Shown here one piece after another: positions 16,168-23,469 of a stretch of DNA of 64,000 nt. A program made the translations under genes and the position numbers. The stretch spans positions 62,001 to 126,000 of the forward strand of contig JAKLEN010000003.1 in NCBI GenBank assembly GCA_022711665.1, given 5' to 3'. How positions within the stretch are numbered: the stretch's first letter is position 1; the number at the start of each line of letters is the position of its first letter. The notes below the pieces were generated by a model. That model did not search any database. It was not told where the DNA came from and was given only the letters and a program-made list of their open reading frames with translations. Source of the DNA: Acidobacteriota bacterium. Lineage in GTDB: Bacteria > Acidobacteriota > Aminicenantia > Aminicenantales > Saccharicenantaceae.

Positions 16168-16844
16168 AGAAGTTCTCGAGCCGCGACTTTCCCGGCCACA
16201 TCTCGTCGACGGTCTTCCTCGGCGGCTGCACCTTCCGCTGCCCCTATTGCCATAACGCCCAGCTCGTCCTCGAGCCGGAGGCGATCCCGAGCCTGGCCGC
16301 CGATTACTTCCTCTCCTACCTCGACGGCCGCCGGGGCTGGCTCGAAGGCATCTGCTTCTCGGGCGGCGAGCCCTTCCTCCACGAGGGCCTCGAGGACCTC
16401 ATCCGCATCGTCAGGGAGCGGGGCCTGCTGGTCAAGGTCGACACCAACGGCTCGTTCCCGGACCGGCTGGAGGCGCTCCTGGCCCTCGGGCTCGTCGACT
16501 GGGTGGCCCTGGACATCAAGGCGCCGCTGGAGCGCTACCGGGAGGTCACCCGGTCAACCGTCGATCCGGAGAAGATCGCCCGGGCGGCCGACCTCCTCCG
16601 CAGCTCGGGCGTCAAGCACACCTTCCGCACCACCGTCGTTCCCGGGCTCGTCGGCCGGGAGGACGTGGCTCGGATCGGCGAATGGCTCAAGGGCGCCGAC
16701 CGCTATATCATCCAACCGTTCGTGCCCCGGACAACCCTCGATCCCGCCTACCTCGAGGTCAAGCCCTACGGCCGGGCCGAGCTCGCGGAGATCGCGGCCG
16801 CCGCCGAGCCGTATTTCGGCGAGGTCAGGATCGACGAAAGGTGA
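16146..16844 (+). CDS. nrdG: Anaerobic ribonucleotide reductase activating protein (radical SAM)
   Basis: GTG at 16146 (AEIKGIEKFSSRDFPGH follows) gives the expected family length of 232 residues and has GGAG about ten bases upstream. The radical SAM cluster motif CTFRCPYCHN (CxxxCxxC) is near residue 30, then FSGGEPFLHEGL and DTNGSFPDRLE. The protein would bind a 4Fe-4S cluster and S-adenosylmethionine and install the glycyl radical on NrdD. The start lies inside the glutaredoxin gene, so translation of the two is probably coupled. Confidence 0.92.
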   Translation: MAEIKGIEKFSSRDFPGHISSTVFLGGCTFRCPYCHNAQLVLEPEAIPSLAADYFLSYLDGRRGWLEGICFSGGEPFLHEGLEDLIRIVRERGLLVKVDTNGSFPDRLEALLALGLVDWVALDIKAPLERYREVTRSTVDPEKIARAADLLRSSGVKHTFRTTVVPGLVGREDVARIGEWLKGADRYIIQPFVPRTTLDPAYLEVKPYGRAELAEIAAAAEPYFGEVRIDER

Positions 16845-16848
16845 GACC

Positions 16849-17271
16849 ATGGACCTGAAGGTCAAGCGCATCCACCCCGACGCCAAGCTGCCCTCCGCCG
16901 GCCATCCCGGCGACGCCGGCCTGGACCTCTACGCCGTCGTCGACCGCGACCTGGCGCCCGGCGAGGTCTTCGCCGCGCCGACGGGCATCCAGATAGCCGT
17001 GCCGGCCGGCCACGCCGGCCTGGTCTGGGACAAGAGCGGCATCTCCCTCAAGGGCGTCCACCGGCTGGCCGGCGTCATAGACGCCGGCTACAGGGGCGAG
17101 GTCCAGGTCGTCCTCATCAACCTGGGCGCCGCGCCGTTCGCCGTCCGCAAGGGCATGAAGATCGCCCAACTCCTCGTCCAGCCCGTCGCCGCCGTGTCCG
17201 TGGTCGAGGCGGATTCCCTCGACGACACCTCGCGCGGCCAGGGCGGCTTCGGCTCGACCGGCCTCTATTAG
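16849..17271 (+). CDS. dut: dUTP diphosphatase
   Basis: The start is four bases after the nrdG stop, so this belongs to the same operon. The 140-residue trimeric-type enzyme shows the five dUTPase motifs: GDAGLDLYA, DKSGISLKG, GVIDAGYRGEVQV, the KIAQLLVQP segment, and the C-terminal arm RGQGGFGSTG. Motif II has Asp-Lys-Ser-Gly where many homologues have Pro-Arg-Ser-Gly. It removes dUTP and supplies dUMP for thymidylate synthesis, matching the dNTP theme of the operon. Confidence 0.94.
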   Translation: MDLKVKRIHPDAKLPSAGHPGDAGLDLYAVVDRDLAPGEVFAAPTGIQIAVPAGHAGLVWDKSGISLKGVHRLAGVIDAGYRGEVQVVLINLGAAPFAVRKGMKIAQLLVQPVAAVSVVEADSLDDTSRGQGGFGSTGLY

Positions 17272-17377
17272 CCCGCTCCGCCCCTCGAGAGGCGCCCGGC
17301 GCGCCTCGCCCTGGTCATTTCTCCGCGGCCCTGTCGTTGTGCTAAGATGGGCCGAAGCTTTTTCAAGGACGACGCCC

Positions 17378-18676
17378 ATGAGCCGCAGACCCCTTGATTT
17401 TACGATCGCCGCGACGCTTCTGGCCGCCCTCCTGATCTCCGTCCCGGCCCGGCCGCAGGACAAGCCGGCGCCGCGCCTGAAGCTCATCTTCGTCGAGCGG
17501 TTCCGCTTCGAAGCCTGGGACAACGCCGTCAGCCTCAACGACGCGGCCGCCGACGGCTTCGCCTATACGCGCAACCGGACGACCCTCGGCCTGGACTGGC
17601 GGGCGGCCGGGAACCTCGAGGTCCTGGGCAAGGTCACCAACGAGTTCCGGGTCTACCTCGCGCCCAAGGACCGGGCCTTCAACGGGCACGAGGTCTTCTT
17701 CGACAACCTTTACGTCAAATGGACGATCCCCGGCCGGACGCCCTTGACCGTTACGGCCGGGCGCCAGGACCTCAACTTCGGCGAGGGCTTCGTCATCGCC
17801 GACGGCACGCCCGGAGACGGTTCCCGCTCGTATTATTTCAACGCCGTCCGCCTCGACGCCGACCTCGCCCCGGGCCACAGGCTGACCGCCTTCGCCCACG
17901 CGACCAAGGCGACCGACCGGTTCCTGCCGGTGATCAACTCGCGGCAGCAGTCGCTGGCCGAGCAGCCCGAGAACGCCCTGGCCCTCTATTACGCCGGGAC
18001 CTTCGGCCGGGCCAAGCTCGACGCCTACGCCGTCCGCAAGACGACGGACGCCAACGAGGCCTGGCCTGTGCCGGCGCGGACGGACACCTTGGGGGCCCGG
18101 GCGGTGATGCCGCTGGCCAAGCCTCTGTCATTCACGGCGGAGGCCGCCTTCCAGACGGGCCGGTACGGGGACGCGGGCCGCTCCGCCTACGGCGCCATCG
18201 CCCACCTCGATTACGACCTCGCCGGCACCCGGCCGCTCCTCAAGGCGTTCACCCTGGGCGGCATCCTCCTCAGCGGCGACGACCCGGCCACGGCCCGGAT
18301 GGAGGGTTGGGACCCCGTTTTCAGCCGCTGGCCGAAGTGGAGCGAGAGCTATATCTATACCCTGACCCGGGAGAGCCGGCCTTCCTATTGGAGCAACCTG
18401 TCGGCGCTCTACGCCCAGCTGGCGTTCGACCTGGGGCCGCGCTCGGACGGCCACCTCATGGTCATGCCGATGGGCGCCGGCCGGTCCCGGACCGGGGAGT
18501 TTCCGGGCGGGACGGGCCTCTACCGGGGCACCCTCTACCGGGCCCGGCTGAACTACAAGGTCAGCAAGTTCATGACCGGCCGGGTTATCTGGGAGCACCT
18601 CGAGCCGGGGAGCTTCTATTTCCCCGGCGCCGCGAGCTTCAACTGGCTCCAGTTCGAGCTCATTTTTCGCTACTGA
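17378..18676 (+). CDS. Outer-membrane porin-like protein of the alginate-export family
   Basis: ATG at 17378 gives a proper signal peptide (SRRPLDFTIAATLLAALL, cleavage near ARPQ); a TAAGAT box lies at 17343-17348. The 432-residue product has alternating beta-strand patterns such as VFFDNLYVKWTIPG and GRQDLNFGEGFVIADG, and ends in an aromatic residue (ELIFRY), the usual signal for the outer-membrane BAM machinery. The GRQDL...GEGF region resembles the alginate-export (AlgE-like) barrel family. Real substrates of most members are unknown. Its last 17 bases overlap the convergent symporter gene. Confidence 0.75.
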   Translation: MSRRPLDFTIAATLLAALLISVPARPQDKPAPRLKLIFVERFRFEAWDNAVSLNDAAADGFAYTRNRTTLGLDWRAAGNLEVLGKVTNEFRVYLAPKDRAFNGHEVFFDNLYVKWTIPGRTPLTVTAGRQDLNFGEGFVIADGTPGDGSRSYYFNAVRLDADLAPGHRLTAFAHATKATDRFLPVINSRQQSLAEQPENALALYYAGTFGRAKLDAYAVRKTTDANEAWPVPARTDTLGARAVMPLAKPLSFTAEAAFQTGRYGDAGRSAYGAIAHLDYDLAGTRPLLKAFTLGGILLSGDDPATARMEGWDPVFSRWPKWSESYIYTLTRESRPSYWSNLSALYAQLAFDLGPRSDGHLMVMPMGAGRSRTGEFPGGTGLYRGTLYRARLNYKVSKFMTGRVIWEHLEPGSFYFPGAASFNWLQFELIFRY

Positions 18677-20135
18677 GGCGCTGCCTTCCGGCGTCCCTCG
18701 CCGCCGGGCTTTCCCTCCAGGATATCAGGCTCAGCAAGGGGGTCGTGGCGAAAGAAACAACCATGCCGATCGTCCCGGCTTCGGCCGGCGGCATCCCCGT
18801 CAAGGCCAGGCCCAGGCAGGTCCCGAGGCCGAGCACGGCCGACCCGACCGCCCCGAACTTCGTCGCCTTCCGGCTGATGAGGCCCCAGACAAAGGGCCCG
18901 AGGAAGAACGATCCGATGGCCCCCCACGATACCGACAGGATGGCCACGATGGTCGCCGGCCGGAGGTAGGCCAGGACGACCGAGAGAAGGACGAAGACGG
19001 CGGACATGATCCGCATCATCCGGGTCAAGGTCTTGTCGGATACGGCCGGATTGACGAACCCGGCGTAGAGGTCCTTGACGACCGAAGAGCTGGAGATGAG
19101 GACGAGCGCCGCCAGCGTCGACATGGACGCGGAGAGGATCAGGAGCATCATCAGCACCGAGAGGGACGGGGGCACGACCTTGGCCAGGAACTCCGGCATC
19201 AGGATATCGAAGACGGGCTTGCCGCCGGCGAAAGCCGCCGGGGCCGTCGCCGGCGTGAGGAAGAGCCGGGCCGAGGCCCCCGTGAAATAGGCCGCCCCGG
19301 CGATCAGGAGGGAGAACAGGGTCGAGGCGATCATGCCCCGGCGGATGGCCCGCCGGTCCCTGATGGCGTAGAACTTCTGGACGAGCTGGGGCATGGCGAA
19401 CGGCGCGATGCTCGTCAGGAAGACGAGGGCGAAGAGCGGCCAGGCGCCGCCCGGGCCGACCGGGGCCGTGAGCTTCGGATCGATGGCCGCGAGGCCCGAG
19501 GTCAGGGCCCCCAGCCCTCCGATCTTCTTGATGGTGCTGCCGATGAGGACGGCCGAGCCGAGACACATGATCATGCCGAAGACGACGTCGATCATGGTCA
19601 TCGACTTGTAGCCGCCGAGAACCAGGTAAAAAGCCGTGAACAGGCCCATGACGAGCAGGGCCGTGCCGAAGCCGAAGCCGAAATTGGCCTTGAACAGGTA
19701 GGACAGGCCGATGAACACGGCCGCCGAATAGGGGACAAGGAGGAGGAAGACGGCCAGCGAGGCGATGAGCTTCAGAAAGGGGCTGGCGTAGCGCTTTTCC
19801 AGGAATTCGGGCATGGTCGTGACCTGGAGCTCGACGGACATCCGCCGGATCCGGTCCCCGAGAAGGCCCCAGACGCCGAGCACCCCGACGAGGGCGTTCC
19901 CGAGGGCGATCCAGAGACCGGAGAGGCCGAAGCCCCAGCCGATCTTTCCGGCGAAGCCGATGAACAGGACGGCCGAGAAATAGGCCGCCGCGTAGGTGAA
20001 GGCCGACATCCAGGGCCCGACCGTCCGGCCGCCGAGGAAATAGTCGGTGAAGGTCCGGGCCTTGCGGAGCCCGAGCCAGCCGATGGTGAGGGTCATCAAG
20101 GCATAAACGCCTATAACTATAGCTTTGATGAGCAT
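18660..20135 (-). CDS. Sodium:solute symporter family transporter
   Basis: ATG at 20135 begins a 491-residue polytopic membrane protein with about thirteen hydrophobic segments; an upstream in-frame start would add a basic tail overlapping the promoter. Family features are FTDYFLGGRTVGPWMSAFTYAAAYFSA near the N-terminus, the LGGYKSMTMIDVVFG loop, and SMSTLAALVLISSSSVVKDLY in the second half, which is typical of the PutP-like SSS (LeuT-fold) group. It would import a solute with sodium. The substrate is not clear; the divergent dehydrogenase operon could hint at an organic acid or polyol. The promoter is at 20145-20174. Confidence 0.88.
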   Translation of the reverse strand: MLIKAIVIGVYALMTLTIGWLGLRKARTFTDYFLGGRTVGPWMSAFTYAAAYFSAVLFIGFAGKIGWGFGLSGLWIALGNALVGVLGVWGLLGDRIRRMSVELQVTTMPEFLEKRYASPFLKLIASLAVFLLLVPYSAAVFIGLSYLFKANFGFGFGTALLVMGLFTAFYLVLGGYKSMTMIDVVFGMIMCLGSAVLIGSTIKKIGGLGALTSGLAAIDPKLTAPVGPGGAWPLFALVFLTSIAPFAMPQLVQKFYAIRDRRAIRRGMIASTLFSLLIAGAAYFTGASARLFLTPATAPAAFAGGKPVFDILMPEFLAKVVPPSLSVLMMLLILSASMSTLAALVLISSSSVVKDLYAGFVNPAVSDKTLTRMMRIMSAVFVLLSVVLAYLRPATIVAILSVSWGAIGSFFLGPFVWGLISRKATKFGAVGSAVLGLGTCLGLALTGMPPAEAGTIGMVVSFATTPLLSLISWRESPAARDAGRQRLSSEK

Positions 20136-20144
20136 GGTGCCCCC

Positions 20145-20174
20145 TTTATAAGCGCGCCGGCGGCGCCTTGTCAA
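20145..20174 (-). promoter_or_regulatory. Promoter of the sodium:solute symporter gene
   Basis: On the minus strand a perfect TTGACA (20174-20169), an 18-base spacer and TATAAA (20150-20145). The -10 box ends nine bases before the ATG, so the transcript would have almost no leader. Confidence 0.65.
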
Positions 20175-20227
20175 TGCGGCCGTGGCTTCCCCCGGCCCGA
20201 TTTGATATGATGGCGTGCTGTCGGGAC

Positions 20228-21697
20228 ATGGACGAAGCCAAGGACGGGGTCTACGATGTCGCCGTCATCGGCGGCGGTGTCGTCGGCTGCGCCGTCCTGC
20301 GCGAGCTCTCCCGCTATGATCTCCGGCTCCTCCTTCTCGAACGGCAGTCGGACCTGGCCGAGGGAGTGAGCAAGGGCAACAGCGGCGTCATCCACGCCGG
20401 CTTCAATGTCCCGTCCGGCTCCCTCAAGGCCCGGGCCAACGTCGAGGGCCTGGGCCTGATGTATCCCCTCGCCGCCGCTCTTGGGGTGCCCCACCGCATG
20501 ACGGGCAAGCTCGTCGTCGCCCTGTCCGACGAGGGCCGGCCGCGCCTGGAGGAGCTCCTGGCCGAGGGCCGGAGGAGCGGCGTCCCCGGCCTGGAGATCG
20601 TCGACGAGGCGGCCATCCGCCGCCTCGAGCCCCTGGCCCGCGGCCGCTGGGCCCTGTACTCGGCCCGCACCGGCATCGTCTCGCCCTACGAGCTCGTCTT
20701 CGCCCTGGCCGAGAGCGCCTGGCGCAACGGGGCCGAGGTCGCTCTCGAGGCCCCGGTCGAGGCCGTGGCCGTCGAGGGCGGGACGTTCCGCCTGGCCACG
20801 CCGCGGGGAAAGTTCGCCGCCCGGCGCGTCGTCAACAGCGCCGGCCTCTTCGCCGACGAGGTCGCCCGGCTGGCCGGGAGCGCCGACTTCCGGGTCTATC
20901 CCTACCGCGGCGAATACCTCATCACCGACAAGGACGGCGGCTTCCGCCTGGGGATGCCCGTCTATCCCGTGCCGCCCCGGGACGATCCCGGCCTCGGCAT
21001 CCACCTCACCCCGACCATGGAGGGCCACATCCTGCTCGGGCCGAGCGCCGAGCCGGTCGCCGCCAAGGACGACCTGGCCTCGACCCGGGAGGTCGCGGAG
21101 CGCCTCAAGGCCGAGGCCGGGCGGCTGGTGCCCGGGCTCGAGCGGGCCCCTTTCATCCACGCCTATACCGGCCTGCGGCCCAAGCTCGTCCCGCCCGCAA
21201 GCGGCGGCCTGTTCGCCGACTTCGTCGTCGCCGAGAGCGGGAGGCTGCCGGGCTGGATCGACCTGGCCGGCATCGAGTCGCCGGGGCTGACCGCCGCGCC
21301 GGCCATCGCCCGGATGGTCGCGGACCTCATCGGCACGGGGATGGCCCTGCGCCCGAAGACGGATTTCGAGCCCGGCCTGCCGGAGAGGCGGCGGTTCGCC
21401 GACCTCGGCGACGCCGAGCGAGCCCGCCTGGTCGCGGCCGACGCCGATTGGGGCGAGATGGTCTGCCGCTGCGAGCACGTGCCCCGGGCCGAGGTCGCGG
21501 CCGCCCTGCGCAATCCTTTCGGGGCCCGGAGCCTGGACGCCGTCAAGCGTCGCACCCGCTGCGGCATGGGCCGCTGCCAGGGCGGCTTCTGCACGCCCCG
21601 CCTGGTCGATATCCTCGAGGAGGAGGGCCTGCCGCCCGACCGCGTCACCAAGCGCGGCGGAGGCTCGCGGCTCTTCTACGGACGGCTGAAGGACTGA
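20228..21697 (+). CDS. GlpA-like FAD-dependent dehydrogenase with C-terminal BFD-type iron-sulfur domain
   Basis: The 489-residue protein starts MDEAKDGVYDVAVIGGGVVGCAV, a classic FAD-binding GxGxxG segment. It continues as a DAO-fold oxidase/dehydrogenase (GVIHAGFNVPSGSLKARANVEG; VNSAGLFADEVARLAG). Residues about 415-475 are a BFD-like [2Fe-2S] domain with CRCEHV and RTRCGMGRCQGGFC. This domain order matches the GlpA/LhgO-type subunits of anaerobic glycerol-3-phosphate-like dehydrogenases. Upstream in-frame ATGs overlap the symporter promoter and are less likely. It heads a three-gene operon with a GlpB-like flavoprotein and DUF1667. Confidence 0.85.
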   Translation: MDEAKDGVYDVAVIGGGVVGCAVLRELSRYDLRLLLLERQSDLAEGVSKGNSGVIHAGFNVPSGSLKARANVEGLGLMYPLAAALGVPHRMTGKLVVALSDEGRPRLEELLAEGRRSGVPGLEIVDEAAIRRLEPLARGRWALYSARTGIVSPYELVFALAESAWRNGAEVALEAPVEAVAVEGGTFRLATPRGKFAARRVVNSAGLFADEVARLAGSADFRVYPYRGEYLITDKDGGFRLGMPVYPVPPRDDPGLGIHLTPTMEGHILLGPSAEPVAAKDDLASTREVAERLKAEAGRLVPGLERAPFIHAYTGLRPKLVPPASGGLFADFVVAESGRLPGWIDLAGIESPGLTAAPAIARMVADLIGTGMALRPKTDFEPGLPERRRFADLGDAERARLVAADADWGEMVCRCEHVPRAEVAAALRNPFGARSLDAVKRRTRCGMGRCQGGFCTPRLVDILEEEGLPPDRVTKRGGGSRLFYGRLKD

Positions 21698-21700
21698 CCG

Positions 21701-22954
21701 ATGGCCGAGACGCCCCGGACAAGCGACGTCGACGTGGCCGTCATCGGCGGCGGCCCGGCCGGCCTGGCCGCCGCCCTGGGCGCGAAACGGGCGGGGGCGG
21801 GGCGCGTCCTCGTCCTCGAGCGCGACCGGACCCTCGGCGGCATCCTCAACCAGTGCGTCCACGACGGCTTCGGCCTCTTCCTCTACAAAGAGACCATCAG
21901 CGGCCCCGAATACGCCGAGCGGCTGGCCGAGAACGCCCTGCGGGAGGGCGTGGCCGTCGAGACCGGGGCCATGGTCCTCGATCTCGGGCCGGACCGGCTC
22001 CTGCGGGTCAATGCCCGGGGAGGCTACTCGCTCGTCCGGGCCGGGGCCGTCGTCCTGGCCATGGGCTGCCGCGAGCGGACCCGGGACATGATCGGCATCC
22101 CCGGGACCAGGCCGGCGGGGATCTATACGGCCGGTTCGGCCCAGCGCCTGGTCAACCTCCAGAACCTGCGCGTCGGGAACGAGGCCGTCATCCTCGGCTC
22201 GGGCGACATCGGCCTGATCATGGCCCGGCGCCTGACCTTCGAGGGCGTCCGGGTCAAGGGCGTCTTCGAGATCATGCCCTGGGCCAACGGCCTGGAGCGC
22301 AACATCCGGCAATGCCTGATGGACTTCGGCATCCCCCTGGAGCTGCGGACGACGGTGGTCGAGATCCGCGGCCGGGACCGGGTCGAGAGCGTCGTCACGG
22401 CCGAGGTCGACGACCGGCTGGCCCCCGTCGCCGGGACCGAGACCGTCGTCCCCTGCGACACCCTCCTGCTCTCGGTCGGGCTCGTCCCCGAGAACGAGCT
22501 TTCGAAGCGGGCCGGGGTCGAGCTCTCGCCGCTCACCGGCGGGGCCGTCGTCGACGAGACGCTCATGACCTCCGTTCCGGGCGTCTTTTCGTGCGGCAAC
22601 GTCCTCCACATCCACGACGTCGCCGACTGGGCCTCGTTCGAGGGCTTCGCGGCCGGCGAGCGGGCCGCCCGCTACGCGGCGGGGGAGAGGCCGGCGGGGC
22701 GGACCGTGCGCGTCTCGGCCGGACCGGAGGTCCGCTACGCCCTGCCGCAGACGGCTCGGGCCGGCGCCGCGGGCGTCGAGTGGAGCTTCCGGGCCGTCCG
22801 GCCCCTCCGCGACGTCCGGGTCGAGGTCCGGGGACGGGACTCCGGCAGGATCTACGCCCGCCGGAAGTTCGGCCGCATCCTGCCGTCCGAGCTGCAGAAG
22901 ATCAGGGTCCGCGCCGCCGTCGACGAGGACCTAGAGGTGGGCCTCCATGACTGA
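21701..22954 (+). CDS. FAD/NAD-dependent oxidoreductase, partner of the GlpA-like subunit
   Basis: This 417-residue flavoprotein begins three bases after the preceding stop. It has an N-terminal FAD site (VAVIGGGPAGLAAALGAKRAG), a second dinucleotide site (NEAVILGSGDIGLIMARRL) and the central GGILNQCVHDGFG and GCRERTRDMIGIPGTRPAGI. The fold is that of NAD(P)H-dependent pyridine-nucleotide disulfide oxidoreductases but without a redox CxxC pair. In Thermotogales and Firmicutes the same gene order is annotated as an anaerobic glycerol-3-phosphate dehydrogenase complex; whether that substrate holds here is inference. Confidence 0.85.
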   Translation: MAETPRTSDVDVAVIGGGPAGLAAALGAKRAGAGRVLVLERDRTLGGILNQCVHDGFGLFLYKETISGPEYAERLAENALREGVAVETGAMVLDLGPDRLLRVNARGGYSLVRAGAVVLAMGCRERTRDMIGIPGTRPAGIYTAGSAQRLVNLQNLRVGNEAVILGSGDIGLIMARRLTFEGVRVKGVFEIMPWANGLERNIRQCLMDFGIPLELRTTVVEIRGRDRVESVVTAEVDDRLAPVAGTETVVPCDTLLLSVGLVPENELSKRAGVELSPLTGGAVVDETLMTSVPGVFSCGNVLHIHDVADWASFEGFAAGERAARYAAGERPAGRTVRVSAGPEVRYALPQTARAGAAGVEWSFRAVRPLRDVRVEVRGRDSGRIYARRKFGRILPSELQKIRVRAAVDEDLEVGLHD

Positions 22955-23327
22955 CCGGCCGGCCGTCGACCGCCTGACCTGCGTCCTCTGCCCGGTCGGC
23001 TGCGAGCTCGAGGTCGCCCGGACCGCGGCCGGCGGCGTGGCGGTCGCCGGCAATCGCTGCGACAAGGGCGTGTCCTTCGCCGAGGAGGAGGTCCTGCGGC
23101 CCAAGCGCAACCTGGCCACGTCGGTGCCGGCAAAGGGAACGGCCGCCCGCATGGTCTCGGTCCGGTTGAGCGCGCCCGTGCCGCGCGAGATGATCTTCCC
23201 CGTCCTGGCCGAGATCGGGAAGCTCCGCCCGGAGGCCCCGGTCCGCCGCGGCCAGGTCCTCATCGCGGACGTTTTGGGCACTGGCGCCGACGTCCTCGCC
23301 ACCCGTACGGTCCGGGGTCAAACCTAG
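22947..23327 (+). CDS. DUF1667 protein (third subunit of the oxidoreductase complex)
   Basis: Overlapping the previous gene by eight bases, this 126-residue protein has the DUF1667 cysteine pattern TCVLCPVGCELEV plus GNRCDKGVSFAEEE, which probably binds an iron-sulfur cluster. It is the usual small companion of the GlpA-like/GlpB-like pair. The last codons (RGQT and TAG) are formed by the inward end of a dispersed GGGGTCAAACC repeat, so the natural C-terminus may once have been different. The conserved core ends before this tail. Confidence 0.88.
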   Translation: MTDRPAVDRLTCVLCPVGCELEVARTAAGGVAVAGNRCDKGVSFAEEEVLRPKRNLATSVPAKGTAARMVSVRLSAPVPREMIFPVLAEIGKLRPEAPVRRGQVLIADVLGTGADVLATRTVRGQT

Positions 23328-23460
23328 ACCTTTTTACTTTTCCCGGGGACGGCGGAATCTCCGGATTGACGAAAAAGTTAAAAGGTTTAGGTTTGACCCC
23401 TTCTTAGAACGGCGGAATCGTCGTATCGACCGAAAAGTTAAAAGGTCTAGGTTTGACCCC
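23314..23460. repeat. Cluster of three GGGGTCAAACC repeats, locus A
   Basis: One copy runs on the plus strand (23314-23342). Two run in reverse (about 23371-23400 and 23431-23460), as a direct duplication of a 60-base unit (23341-23400 and 23401-23460). Each copy reads GGGGTCAAACCTARACC followed by a TTTTAACTTTT-like stretch, so the first and second can form a 30-base hairpin. The cluster lies between two convergent genes and supplies the stop codon of the DUF1667 gene. Related copies are at 42027-42180. Confidence 0.85.
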
Positions 23461-23469
23461 GGACGGCGC

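Noticed and set aside
20171..22615. 814-codon open frame opposite the GlpA-like and GlpB-like genes
   Set aside because: It spans two genuine overlapping-operon genes with clear FAD motifs and is compositionally a shadow.
23314..23460. Regular repeats that could suggest a CRISPR array
   Set aside because: Only three copies, in mixed orientation, with a 60-base tandem unit and no unique spacers or cas genes. They match a second locus and behave as REP-like palindromes.
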